DNA from: an uncultured Schlesneria sp.
GTDB taxonomy: Bacteria > Planctomycetota > Planctomycetia > Planctomycetales > Planctomycetaceae
Assembly (NCBI GenBank): GCA_903904835.1
Contig: CAIVEI010000206.1
Span: 1-64,000 of the forward strand
Reading direction: 5' to 3'
DNA length: 64,000 bases
The notes beneath the pieces are model-generated. The model was not told where the DNA came from. It was given only the letters and a program-made list of their open reading frames with translations, and did not search any database. The stretch's first letter is position 1. Each line of letters starts with the position of its first letter. Position numbers and translations under genes: made by a program. Below are positions 38,248 to 46,733 of the stretch, piece after piece.

Positions 38248-38288
38248 GAAGAGAAAGGACTAACCGAAGACGGTGATCCCGTGCCACC
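38248..38288 (+). repeat. Half copy of the GTGCCAC palindrome family
   Basis: TGAAGAG then TAACCGAAGACGGTGATCCC and GTGCCACCC. It matches the right arm of the 3165 and 10452 palindromes and the copy at 42979-43020. Only the right half is present. The rest of 38182-38455 has no gene. Confidence 0.65.
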
Positions 38289-38455
38289 CGACTTTTTACT
38301 CGTGGCGCAGCATTGCTACTGGGTCGTGACCGATTGACCATCGACACTCGTTTGTCGTAGAGTGAATAACAGAATTGGCTTGCAGCGAAAAGTGTGCGTG
38401 CGGCTTGCACGGGGTTCCTCTGAACCAAGTTCCAAACGATCGACGGAGCGACGAC

Positions 38456-38968
38456 ATGCCTGAGAATTTCCAGGGGGGCGAAGGCGAATCAAACGATACG
38501 GAGACTCTCCGCGGCCGGGATTGGCCTTGCTTGCGTCAGTTCTGCATCTTTCTTGAAAACCGCGTCGGCCGATTGAATGATGTCATGCGACAACTGGAAT
38601 CGCTCGATACGCGTGTTATGGCTATGAGTATTGTCGATTCCGTCGACTTTGCCATGGTTCGTCTGATGTTCGACAACGCCGATCGCGCCCGCGAAAAGTT
38701 AGAACTTTCTGGATTTCTTTTCAGCGAAAGCGACGTCGTCGGTGTCGAGTTGCCTGACAGCGATAAGCCGATCCACATGGTTTGTTCCGCTCTGGTGAAA
38801 GCGGAAGTCAATATTCATCACGCCTACCCCCTGCTCTACCGGCGAAATGGTCGCGGCGCTATCGCCATGTTCGTGGATGACGTCGATCAGGCCCTTCACA
38901 TCTTGAAGGATGCAGGACACCGAATCGTCACTGAAAATGATCTTCACGACGATGATGAATATTTATGA
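38456..38968 (+). CDS. Tandem ACT-domain protein
   Basis: About 170 residues. Two ACT-type domains, FCIFLENRVGRLNDVMRQLE and PIHMVCSALVKAEVNIHHAY. ATG at 38456 with GGAG seven bases upstream. ACT domains sense amino acids and regulate biosynthetic enzymes. A family of ACT proteins related to the regulatory subunit of acetolactate synthase is a possible parallel, but no ilvB lies nearby. Ends in an acidic DDDEY tail. Partner unknown. Confidence 0.8.
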   Translation: MPENFQGGEGESNDTETLRGRDWPCLRQFCIFLENRVGRLNDVMRQLESLDTRVMAMSIVDSVDFAMVRLMFDNADRAREKLELSGFLFSESDVVGVELPDSDKPIHMVCSALVKAEVNIHHAYPLLYRRNGRGAIAMFVDDVDQALHILKDAGHRIVTENDLHDDDEYL

Positions 38969-39429
38969 CACCGATGTGGTTTTTCTTCACCACTAATCTG
39001 TCCGGGGACAAAGTTTTCGAGAGATCGTCGGATTGTTCGATTTTTCCGATCCGATCGATGAGGCCGACGAGGCGATCTCTGACGGCTCAAAATCGCCCGA
39101 AATACCCTCCAAGTCGGTTTAATCTCCCCGATTTCGCTTCGCGGGACACTTACGCAATCGGATTGACCGATCCGATCGCGTGTTCTGCGTAGAATTCACC
39201 GACGACGTTAAGACTTCCGTTCGAACTTCGCGTGTTGAAATTTGACATCACAGTTTCACGCCATATATTCAATTTTGACGACGCGGATGTCGAGAGCTGG
39301 CGACCCCAGTAATCGACTTGCCACACGGATTCGAGGGCCGCATGTCCGCCGTTCACACTTCGAGGGGGAGTGTGCAAGACCGGCGCAGGACTCACCAGCC
39401 TGTTCAATCCAGAAGGGCGATGATCGACA
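38969..39429. other. Intergenic, no recognised feature
   Basis: I see no gene with codon or motif support on either strand in this 461 bp stretch before the protease gene. Short open frames lack any ribosome site or conserved motif. The protease ribosome site lies at about 39411-39419 at its end. Confidence 0.55.
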
Positions 39430-41091
39430 ATGTTATCCTCAAAATTCCTAAAGCGCGCGTTCGCTGTTTGTACAGTGGCATCAATGTTCGGCGCGGTTCA
39501 CGCAGCAGACCAGATTGCCGAAGGTCGCCTGACCAGAACACGCACGGTTTCGACTGACGATGGTCCCTCCGCAGTGATTCAGGAAGGGCTTGACCTGCGA
39601 AACTCTCATCGCTGGGTCGAAGCGATTGAACTCTACGAAAAATCCTTGAAGAGCTGGCCTGAAAACGAACAACTGAAGCAAGGGTTGCGACAATCGAAGA
39701 TTCATTTCTCGATTGAACGTCGATATGCAGACAAGTCCTTCGTCAACACCATGCTTCCGATGTCACGCGCCGAAGCGATGGTTTATCTTGACGACGTGCT
39801 CGAAAAGGTTCGACACTATTATGTTGATACCGTGAGCGGTACGAACTTCATCGCTCACGGAACCGAAAGTTTGTATTTCGGCTTGAACAACGAAAAATTC
39901 CTGCAGAGAAACCTACCCTACGGCGACCGTGATAAAATCGCTCAGGTCCGGACAACTCTTCGAGAACGGTTTTGGAACAAGCCCGCAGTGGGAGTGGACG
40001 GTGCTCGTCGGATTGTCGTCGAACTGTGTGACCTGACTCAACGGGAACTGAATCTTCCGCCGAGTGCTGTCGTAATGGAGTTTGTCTTCGGTGGCTGCAA
40101 TTCGCTCGACGACTACAGCAGCTACCTGACTCCGGGAAAACTGGGCGACCTCTACAATAATATTGACGGTGAATTCGTCGGGATCGGCATTGAAATGAAG
40201 GCCGAATCGGGTAAAGGATTGCTGCTCGTCAACGTTCTGCCAGAAAGCCCTGCCTCGGAAGGGGGAGCACAAGTCGGTGACTTTATCGTTGCGATTGATG
40301 GACGTGATTGTCGAAAGCTGACCACCGAAGAAGCAGCTACGATGTTACAGGGCCAGCCTAACAGCCGGGTTCGGCTGCAACTTGCAGACCCTGGCACGAA
40401 CGAAGAACGTCAGGCGACATTGATTCGCCGAGCGGTCAAAGTCAAAAGTATTCCAGTCGTCAAGATCATCGATCGAGCCAACCATATTGGCTACATCCGC
40501 ATGACCGGTTTTCAAAAGAACACAGCAGAAGAGCTTGACGCCGCGATGTCAAAATTGCGACGCGAAGGAATGCAGGCTTTAATTTGGGACGTACGAGGCA
40601 ATCCGGGTGGGTTGCTGAATGCAGCCGTCGAAGTTCTTGATCGGTTCATCGGCAATGGAGTCCTCGTCTCAACCCGTGGTCGAGTCCAGGACCAGAACTC
40701 GATTTATAAGGCTCACGTCGATGCCACGGATTGGAGTGGACCGCTTGTGCTGCTGGTGGACGGAGACAGCGCCAGTGCCAGTGAAATCGTGGCCGGGGCG
40801 GTACATGATCTTCATCGTGGAACGATCGTCGGACGCAAGACCTACGGAAAGTGGTCAGTTCAAAGCATCCTCCCCGGACACGCCGAGTCAGGTTTCCGGT
40901 TGACGACTGCCAAATTCTACGCACCGAACGGTGGCAACTACAGTAAGATCGGCATTCAGCCTGACGTGCAAGTCGCTGAAGAGACTGAGAATAAATCGAA
41001 TCAACGAAATCGTCGTAGCGGAAAAACGGAAGACGATCGTGACATCGAAGCCGGGGTCGAAACGCTCCGTAAACAATTAGCAAAACGCTAA
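39430..41091 (+). CDS. C-terminal processing protease (S41 family, PDZ)
   Basis: 553 residues. Signal peptide (FLKRAFAVCTVASMFGAVHA). A helical region follows at 40-230 with TPR-like features, then a PDZ domain (VGIGIEMKAESGKGLLLVNV; GAQVGDFIVAIDGRDCRKL). The S41 core holds VRGNPGGLLNAAVEVLDRFI, the catalytic Ser in GDSASASEIVAGA near 447 and the Lys in KTYGKWSVQ near 473. It trims C-termini in the periplasm or degrades misfolded proteins. ATG at 39430. Confidence 0.93.
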   Translation: MLSSKFLKRAFAVCTVASMFGAVHAADQIAEGRLTRTRTVSTDDGPSAVIQEGLDLRNSHRWVEAIELYEKSLKSWPENEQLKQGLRQSKIHFSIERRYADKSFVNTMLPMSRAEAMVYLDDVLEKVRHYYVDTVSGTNFIAHGTESLYFGLNNEKFLQRNLPYGDRDKIAQVRTTLRERFWNKPAVGVDGARRIVVELCDLTQRELNLPPSAVVMEFVFGGCNSLDDYSSYLTPGKLGDLYNNIDGEFVGIGIEMKAESGKGLLLVNVLPESPASEGGAQVGDFIVAIDGRDCRKLTTEEAATMLQGQPNSRVRLQLADPGTNEERQATLIRRAVKVKSIPVVKIIDRANHIGYIRMTGFQKNTAEELDAAMSKLRREGMQALIWDVRGNPGGLLNAAVEVLDRFIGNGVLVSTRGRVQDQNSIYKAHVDATDWSGPLVLLVDGDSASASEIVAGAVHDLHRGTIVGRKTYGKWSVQSILPGHAESGFRLTTAKFYAPNGGNYSKIGIQPDVQVAEETENKSNQRNRRSGKTEDDRDIEAGVETLRKQLAKR

Positions 41092-41097
41092 CCGGTA

Positions 41098-41163
41098 CAC
41101 CGGCGCAGCCGGTTGGTGCGCGTCGGATGACGGTTTTAGAATAGGTTGACCGATCGCGCGTTG
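41098..41163 (+). repeat. ~70 bp REP-associated unit, isolated copy
   Basis: CCGGCGCAGCCGG, then GCGCGTCGGATGACGG and CGCGCGTTGTTGA. Same order as 7262-7331 and 11500-11565. No REP core on either side, so the unit can exist without REPs. Confidence 0.65.
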
Positions 41164-41238
41164 TTGATCGGGAGGGTGATGAGGCTGTGGAAGGCTTCCA
41201 GCCTCCCTTCCCGCCTTCATAATAAAATTGGCGAACAG

Positions 41239-42138
41239 ATGACTGATGGAGCAGCAGATTGGCTAGTGACGACGGGGCGCGGTCATCGACCGACGCTCCG
41301 TTGGTCATTTTCGGTTGATGCCCCGCTCACCGATCTGCGTATGTCCCGAGAGACCGGCGAAGTCCTCGCGGCCGATCAGTCTGGTGGTCTTTATCTGCTT
41401 GACCGTCGCGGTCAGGTTCAAGCACTGACCCGCACGCGGCACTCTGTGCAGAAGCTTGCCTGGTCCGATACGGGAACGGTCGGAGCCGCAGTTCTCGACG
41501 ATCATCTGGTTGGCTGGTTTGATCGTCGTCTGCAGTTTCAGTGGACGCGGGATCTTCCCGACGAAATCCTTTCGATCGCCGTTGACCCATACGGAACTCA
41601 TGTCGCGGTCGGCCAGGCCGATGGTGTCAATGTGATCTATTCGCAGTCGAACAAGAAAGTCTGTCGGTTTGAAACGGCGCGTCCTCTGCGTCACCTGCAA
41701 TTCCTGGCGAATAGCATGGAGCTACTTGTCGCTTCAGAGTACGGGTTCACGGGACGCTACACGTTGGCAGGTGCCCCGGTCTGGACGAGCAAACTGTGGT
41801 CGACGGTCGGTGATGTTGCGGCGACAGGTGACGGTAAGTCGATGTTTCTTGCGGGTTTCGCTCAAGGAATCCAAGCGTTTGATGGTAAGACGGGGAATAC
41901 GCGTGGGACATTCGTCTGTGATGGAACTGTCGGGCTGGTGACGTGTGGATTTGCCAAGTGCAAGATCGTGGCCTACACGCTCGAGAGAACGTTGTTTAGC
42001 GTTGATGATGCGGGCAATCCCGAATGGAACGTGACGGCCCCTGAGGACATTCTCCGCATTATTCTTTCTCCGCTAGCCGATTTCATGATCTGCGGTTTTT
42101 CGTCAGGCAGAATCATGCGATTCGATTTGAACTCCTGA
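41239..42138 (+). CDS. WD40/PQQ-like beta-propeller protein
   Basis: About 299 residues. Repeated propeller blades are visible: GEVLAADQSGGLYLLDRRGQ, WSDTGTVGAAVLDDHLVGWF, IAVDPYGTHVAVGQADGVNV, TGDGKSMFLAGFAQGIQAF. No signal peptide if ATG at 41239 is used, so probably cytoplasmic. The frame is open back to 41146 but that part is repeat DNA. Scaffold or sensor role likely; specific function unknown. Confidence 0.78.
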   Translation: MTDGAADWLVTTGRGHRPTLRWSFSVDAPLTDLRMSRETGEVLAADQSGGLYLLDRRGQVQALTRTRHSVQKLAWSDTGTVGAAVLDDHLVGWFDRRLQFQWTRDLPDEILSIAVDPYGTHVAVGQADGVNVIYSQSNKKVCRFETARPLRHLQFLANSMELLVASEYGFTGRYTLAGAPVWTSKLWSTVGDVAATGDGKSMFLAGFAQGIQAFDGKTGNTRGTFVCDGTVGLVTCGFAKCKIVAYTLERTLFSVDDAGNPEWNVTAPEDILRIILSPLADFMICGFSSGRIMRFDLNS

Positions 42139-42304
42139 TCTCGACCATTTCATGAATTCGGTGAATCGGTCGCAGACTTTCGTCAGTTGGCCAGTCTCAT
42201 GATCGTGCCAAGATCGGTGATTCAGGCTACAAAACTGATCCTGCGACGACTATTGTTATATCGAACAGATTCAATCCTCGACCGTCAAACGAAAGAATAC
42301 GATC

Positions 42305-42901
42305 ATGGTGAAGACCGCTTCGACGATGCTTCCGCTGGGAACTGCCGCGCCTCATTTTTCCTTGCCTAACGTCGATGGAAAAACGGTCTCGCTCGACGAT
42401 TTCAAGTCGGCGAAGGGATTAGTCGTGATCTTCATGTGTAATCATTGTCCGTTCGTAAAGCACTTGCGAGCGGGTTTGGCGCAGTTTGGCAAAGATTATA
42501 TTTCCAAGGGAGTGGCCGTCGTCGGCATCAGTTCCAACGATGTTGCATCGCATCCGGACGACAGTCCCGCCAGGATGATCGAGGAACACAAATCGGCTGG
42601 GTATACCTTCCCCTACCTGTACGATGCAACACAACAGGTCGCTGTCGCGTACAAGGCCGCTTGTACGCCTGACTTTTTCGTATTTGACCAGAACCACTCG
42701 CTGGTTTATCGCGGGCAGTTTGATGCCAGCCGACCTGGCAATGGAAAACCGGTCACGGGGAGCGATCTGCGGCAGGCGGTGGACAACATGCTTGCGGGCA
42801 AAGGTCCGTTGGTCGAGCAGCGCCCCAGCATCGGTTGCAACATCAAGTGGATTCCCGGCCACGAACCGCAGTACTTCACTGGGGTTTCGGCCGTCGAGTG
42901 A
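42305..42901 (+). CDS. Redoxin-family (AhpC/TSA-like) thioredoxin-fold protein
   Basis: 198 residues. Begins GTAAPHFSLPNVDGKTVSLD, then the cysteine motif FMCNHCPFVKHL (CxxC). FVFDQNHSLVYRGQFD follows near 125. These are the marks of the family that resembles peroxiredoxins but has CNHCP. Probably a thiol reductase or peroxidase. No signal peptide. ATG at 42305. Confidence 0.85.
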   Translation: MVKTASTMLPLGTAAPHFSLPNVDGKTVSLDDFKSAKGLVVIFMCNHCPFVKHLRAGLAQFGKDYISKGVAVVGISSNDVASHPDDSPARMIEEHKSAGYTFPYLYDATQQVAVAYKAACTPDFFVFDQNHSLVYRGQFDASRPGNGKPVTGSDLRQAVDNMLAGKGPLVEQRPSIGCNIKWIPGHEPQYFTGVSAVE

Positions 42902-42918
42902 CACTGTGAGCCGGTCTT

Positions 42919-43078
42919 AGTGCCACTGCATCGGAGTCTTCTCCGACGCAGTGTCTTCGCTTTTGCCAAAACACTGTTGAAGAGCACGGGCTAACCGAAG
43001 ACGGTAATCCCGTGGCACCCCAAGAGCACTGCTTGACCGAAAGAGCACTGCTTGACCGAGGAGGGTCGAGCAGTGGCA
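42919..43078. repeat. Cluster of three hairpin elements
   Basis: (a) 42919-42951: CACTGCATCGGAG/CTCCGACGCAGTG, tip TCTT. (b) 42979-43020: right half of the large palindrome (CCGAAGACGGTAATCCCG, GTGGCACCC). (c) 43021-43078: AGAGCACTGCTTGACCG twice in tandem, then GGTCGAGCAGTGGCA. All three use the GTGCCAC/GTGGCAC end. They fill most of 42902-43101 beyond the stop of the gene at 43102. Confidence 0.75.
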
Positions 43079-43101
43079 AGGTATCACTAAATTCGCCGCG
43101 A

Positions 43102-43938
43102 TCAGGTTGATGCAGTTCTCTCGTCGCGAATCTGGACCTGCAGCGCACCCAGCATCTTCGTGATGGCAGCTTCTTTTCTGTCAATCCCCAGAACGTTATC
43201 CAGCACAAATGCGCGGGGTTCGTTGCTGGGATGAAGGATCAGTCGTCCGCAACGAAGCAGCATGTATTCGAACACGTCATCGATTTCTTTGCTGATTCGC
43301 AGATTGGGAGCCGAGTACCGTTCCAGGCTGCTCAGAAAACCGTGATGGTGTAACAGTTCATTCGGTCGTACTTCCCAGTAATCAAACCGGATATTGATGA
43401 ACACACCGACGTAGATCAGCCCGAGCATGGTTGCAAAACAGACGTAAAACGTCGAATTGGCTCGAGGATTGATCCTCTTCAACATCGACGTGACGTTGGG
43501 AAGCAGTTCCGGAAAGTAAATCGAAAGGAGCAGCAAGCCCATTCCGAGTGTCACAAGCAGGAAAAAAACGATCAACGACGTCGTCCGCGGAAAATCGAAT
43601 GCAAGAACAACCATGTTCACCGTCATCAGTGTGAGAAACACGATGGCAATGGTTTGATTGTGATCGTTATCAATCTTAAAAAAATAAGCCAGGATTGCTG
43701 CCAGGATCGAAGCAATGAACGTCGGATAGAGAAGAATGATCTTTGGATAGGAAACCAAAATAATCGTCTTTGTCTCTGCATCACTCGTCTGGACAGGCGA
43801 TTTGCTGCTCACTGAAAGCTCCTCAGAAGTCAGAATAAAGTGCCACAAATCCTGGAATGTGGTCGCGGGAAGGATAACCCACTGCTGCGAATCATTCCAG
43901 TTGCGCGAGTAAACGAGCGCACGCGGTAGACGGATCAC
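43102..43938 (-). CDS. Four-segment membrane protein with possible C-terminal PH-like domain
   Basis: 278 residues, not recognised. Membrane segments at about 65-90 (IILLYPTFIASILAAILAYF), 97-115, 120-145 (IVFFLLVTLGMGLLLLSIYF) and 165-185 (VCFATMLGLIYVGVFI). The last 85 residues start WEVRPNELLHHHGFLSSLERY and resemble bacterial PH-type domains. ATG at 43936-43938. No known function. Divergent from the HU gene. Confidence 0.68.
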   Translation of the reverse strand: MIRLPRALVYSRNWNDSQQWVILPATTFQDLWHFILTSEELSVSSKSPVQTSDAETKTIILVSYPKIILLYPTFIASILAAILAYFFKIDNDHNQTIAIVFLTLMTVNMVVLAFDFPRTTSLIVFFLLVTLGMGLLLLSIYFPELLPNVTSMLKRINPRANSTFYVCFATMLGLIYVGVFINIRFDYWEVRPNELLHHHGFLSSLERYSAPNLRISKEIDDVFEYMLLRCGRLILHPSNEPRAFVLDNVLGIDRKEAAITKMLGALQVQIRDERTAST

Positions 43939-44095
43939 GAAATTACGAAAAATACGGGGGGCAACGTCGAAAACCGCTTAAAAACAGGCCGTTTTCCGCG
44001 TTGCGGTCGGAAATTTCCTTAGAAAATGCCAAGTTTGACCAGGACATTCTGCAAAAAACTCTGAAAAACATGGGTAAAAAACCAGTGAGTCTTCA

Positions 44096-44124
44096 TTGAC
44101 ATTGAAAATGTCCTTGATTTAACT
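44096..44124 (+). promoter_or_regulatory. Sigma70-type promoter of HU gene, with overlapping dyad
   Basis: -35 TTGACA at 44096-44101, 17-bp spacer, -10 TTAACT at 44119-44124. A perfect dyad GACATT-GAA-AATGTC covers 44098-44112, overlapping the -35 and spacer. That position suits an operator. The transcript would carry a leader of about 90 bases before the HU start. Confidence 0.65.
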
Positions 44125-44219
44125 AGGAAACCTATGAGAAATGCAGTTTCTCAAAGACATTGGAAGTCGCTTTCGAAACGGATTTCGCAGACAGGATTGT
44201 CGCACAAGAGGAGAGAAAA

Positions 44220-44537
44220 ATGTCAGAGACCAAGAAGCCACTGAGCAAGACCGAAGTCATCAACGCTTTGGCCGAATCGACGGGCCTTTCCCGCAAGGAC
44301 GTTGGTAGCGTGATTAGCAGTCTGACCGAACTGATCGGCAAAGAGATCGGTAAAAAGGGTCCGCAAGTATTCAACGTTCCTGGATTGTTGAAGATCACCG
44401 TCATCACCAAGCCAGCAACCAAGGCTACTCAGCGAGCCAACCCTTTCAAGCCGGGTGAAATGATGACCGTCAAAGCGAAGCCAGCTCGCAAGGTCGTCAA
44501 GATCCGTGCCCTGAAGGCTCTCAAAGACATGGCATAA
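44220..44537 (+). CDS. HU/IHF-family nucleoid protein
   Basis: 105 residues. TKKPLSKTEVINALAESTGL and DVGSVISSLTELIGKEIGKK are the HU helices; FNVPGLLKITVITKPATKAT the beta-arm region. It is a DNA-bending nucleoid protein. The arm reads ATQRANPFKPGE, keeping the Asn-Pro tip that intercalates DNA. The ATG at 44220 is preceded by GAGGAG, an excellent ribosome site; it has its own promoter at 44096 and terminator at 44562, so it is a single-gene transcript. Confidence 0.92.
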   Translation: MSETKKPLSKTEVINALAESTGLSRKDVGSVISSLTELIGKEIGKKGPQVFNVPGLLKITVITKPATKATQRANPFKPGEMMTVKAKPARKVVKIRALKALKDMA

Positions 44538-44561
44538 TCATCAAACGATGATGGAATCTTT

Positions 44562-44603
44562 AAGACGGGCAGAGGGACGTGATTCCGCTGCCCGTCTTTG
44601 TTG
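44562..44603 (+). terminator. Rho-independent terminator of HU gene
   Basis: Perfect stem AAGACGGGCAG/CTGCCCGTCTT (44562-44572, 44588-44598) followed by a short T-rich tail TTTGTT. Lies 25 bp after the HU stop. Confidence 0.85.
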
Positions 44604-44610
44604 ACGATCG

Positions 44611-44650
44611 AGTGCTACGGCCTCGGTGAAGACTCCGAGGCTGTGGCACT
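44611..44650. repeat. GAAGAC-tip hairpin, fourth type
   Basis: AGTGCTACGGCCTCGG pairs with CCGAGGCTGTGGCACT around TGAAGACT. Same end and tip as the family at 42919 and 3165. The remainder of 44538-44905 shows nothing else supported. Confidence 0.7.
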
Positions 44651-44905
44651 CGGTCGGTTTAGCGTGGCCTGCGTCATTGTCCTGAGACCCCGCAGGGTTA
44701 AATGATGAAACTGTTGTCATCGTTTAACCGTGCCTCGCAGAGAAGCGAGTCAGGCGGCGTCACTGACGAGCCCGAAGTGTCATTGCTCGTTTGACTAATG
44801 CGGTTGCGTTTTCTCGCCGTCGGTCGGTTTTCTGTCACCCAAGCTCAGAAACGTTCGAAGAGATCGGCTGAAGGCCGCGATGGCTTCGGGTTCAACGATG
44901 TCGCA

Positions 44906-46534
44906 TCACGGCGTGTCCGCCCAGGGGGGCGGGCCAGCTTCTTCTCGGTTGATCCGCTTGGATGCATAGCTCACTTGGGGCCGAACTTCTTCGTTGTCCT
45001 TGTACAAAGTTTTGATGCTCTGCCAGATCTCTTCGGCTTCCGTTTGGTTTCCCTTTTTGAACAGGCTATCCGCTTCTTTCAATTTCTTGTTGAGGTACGA
45101 GACGTAGTCTTCGTCTGCTCCGCCGGTTTTGATGATGGCGTCCACCTCATCCTGTGCCAGCGAAACGTAGACGCGGAATTCCTCGTTATTCTTAAATAAT
45201 TGAGTGATGCTGCGAAATTTGCGTAAGGCCGTAATCCGATCGCCAAATTTTAGAAAGTGCTCGGCCGAGAGATACTGCTTTTCGGCTTCGTTGGCAGGTC
45301 CCTGCTTCAGGCGTTTCGTGCTATGCATTTCCTTATCGATCGTTCGTTTATCGATCGAGATGATCATCTGCTGAGCCTTTTCTGCAAAGCGGCCCTCGGG
45401 AAATCTTTCAATCAGTGGCGTCAAGCACTTTTCTTTTGCGACACGCCAGTCCATGGCAAACTCTGACTGAAGCAATTTTTCAGCTCGCGCCATCAGCTTC
45501 GCTTCCCCTTCGGGTAAAAAATGCCATGCAACAAAGCCGGTAATCAATGCAAGACAAAGCCCGAGGAACCAGGCTCGCTCGTAAATGGGGCCTTGATCTC
45601 TTTTCTTCCTTTTCTTTTTCCTGGAAAGACTTGTATTCGATTCAGCGGCGGCGACGGTGTCACCTTTTGTAACGCCATCAGAGATCGTTTGAATGGCAAC
45701 GGCATGTTGGGCCGTCACTTTTGTACGAACATCTTCCAGTTCGTGTTGAAGAGCCAACGCATCATAAATGCGATCGGCCGGGTCCTTTTCCAAAAGGCGA
45801 AAAATCAAGTCCTCCAAGGCCTTTGGGCAGTCGGGGACGAGCGATGTAATCCGTGGCGGATCTTCCTGCAAATGCTGCATCAGCATTTCGCCCTGGTTCT
45901 CGCTCATGAACGGCGTCTCGCCCGATAACATTTCAAACAAGACGCAACCTAAAGCATAAAGATCGGTCTTCTTGTCAACGGGTGGTTTGCCTCGGATCTG
46001 CTCGGGTGCCATGTAGGCGTACGTTCCCACCGTCTTGCCCGCAGCCGTGAGCGATGTCGCGGTTGTATCTCGCGCGATTCCAAAATCGGTCAATTTAATG
46101 ACATTGGCTGACGTCATCAGCAAGTTAGCTGGCTTCAGATCGCGGTGAATCACCCCTGCTTCGTGGGCATGCTCCAATGCTTTTGCGATCTGCATTGTGA
46201 ACTCAACGGCCTCTTCCCAGGGAAGACGACCTTTCTTTTTCAGATATTCTTCGATCGATCCCCCTTCAACCAGTTCCATTGCATAGAATCGCTGGGAACC
46301 GAACTTTCCGCCGCCGTAATACCGAACGATATGGGGATGCTGTAGTTTCTTAAGGATCGAAATTTCGCGTTCGAAACGCCTTTGCAGAGGTTCGGAATCA
46401 GCAACGTCAGGAGCCAGCACTTTCAGGGCAACGCGCGCGCCGTTCTTGGTGTAGATCGCACGATAGACGATCCCCATTCCGCCCACGCCGATCCGATCCC
46501 CCACTTCAAAGGGGCCGATCATTCGTTTGCTCAT
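44906..46534 (-). CDS. Membrane-anchored Ser/Thr protein kinase
   Basis: 542 residues. Kinase at 1-275: IGVGGMGIVYRA, ALKVLAPD, HRDLKPANLL, LTDFGIARD, APEQIRGKP. Then a basic juxtamembrane stretch (RKKKRKKRD), one membrane segment (FLGLCLALITGFVAWHFL), and an external helical region of about 190 residues with TPR-like repeats. It phosphorylates Ser/Thr in response to an envelope signal. ATG at 46532-46534. No partner phosphatase nearby. Confidence 0.92.
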   Translation of the reverse strand: MSKRMIGPFEVGDRIGVGGMGIVYRAIYTKNGARVALKVLAPDVADSEPLQRRFEREISILKKLQHPHIVRYYGGGKFGSQRFYAMELVEGGSIEEYLKKKGRLPWEEAVEFTMQIAKALEHAHEAGVIHRDLKPANLLMTSANVIKLTDFGIARDTTATSLTAAGKTVGTYAYMAPEQIRGKPPVDKKTDLYALGCVLFEMLSGETPFMSENQGEMLMQHLQEDPPRITSLVPDCPKALEDLIFRLLEKDPADRIYDALALQHELEDVRTKVTAQHAVAIQTISDGVTKGDTVAAAESNTSLSRKKKRKKRDQGPIYERAWFLGLCLALITGFVAWHFLPEGEAKLMARAEKLLQSEFAMDWRVAKEKCLTPLIERFPEGRFAEKAQQMIISIDKRTIDKEMHSTKRLKQGPANEAEKQYLSAEHFLKFGDRITALRKFRSITQLFKNNEEFRVYVSLAQDEVDAIIKTGGADEDYVSYLNKKLKEADSLFKKGNQTEAEEIWQSIKTLYKDNEEVRPQVSYASKRINREEAGPPPWADTP

Positions 46535-46733
46535 TCCTGTCGATTCCTAGAACTCAAATGCATTCGACGATTATCGCCCATTTGCAACGAAATGTAAAAA
46601 CGTGACATCGTCAACCTTAGCCCCAAACGGATGGTTGGCAGATTCTCGTAAGTTCATTTGTTTAAACACGTATTCTCAACACCTTGCGCGACGAGTGCAA
46701 TCCACGCGAGCGAATTCGGTTGAATAAACTCGC

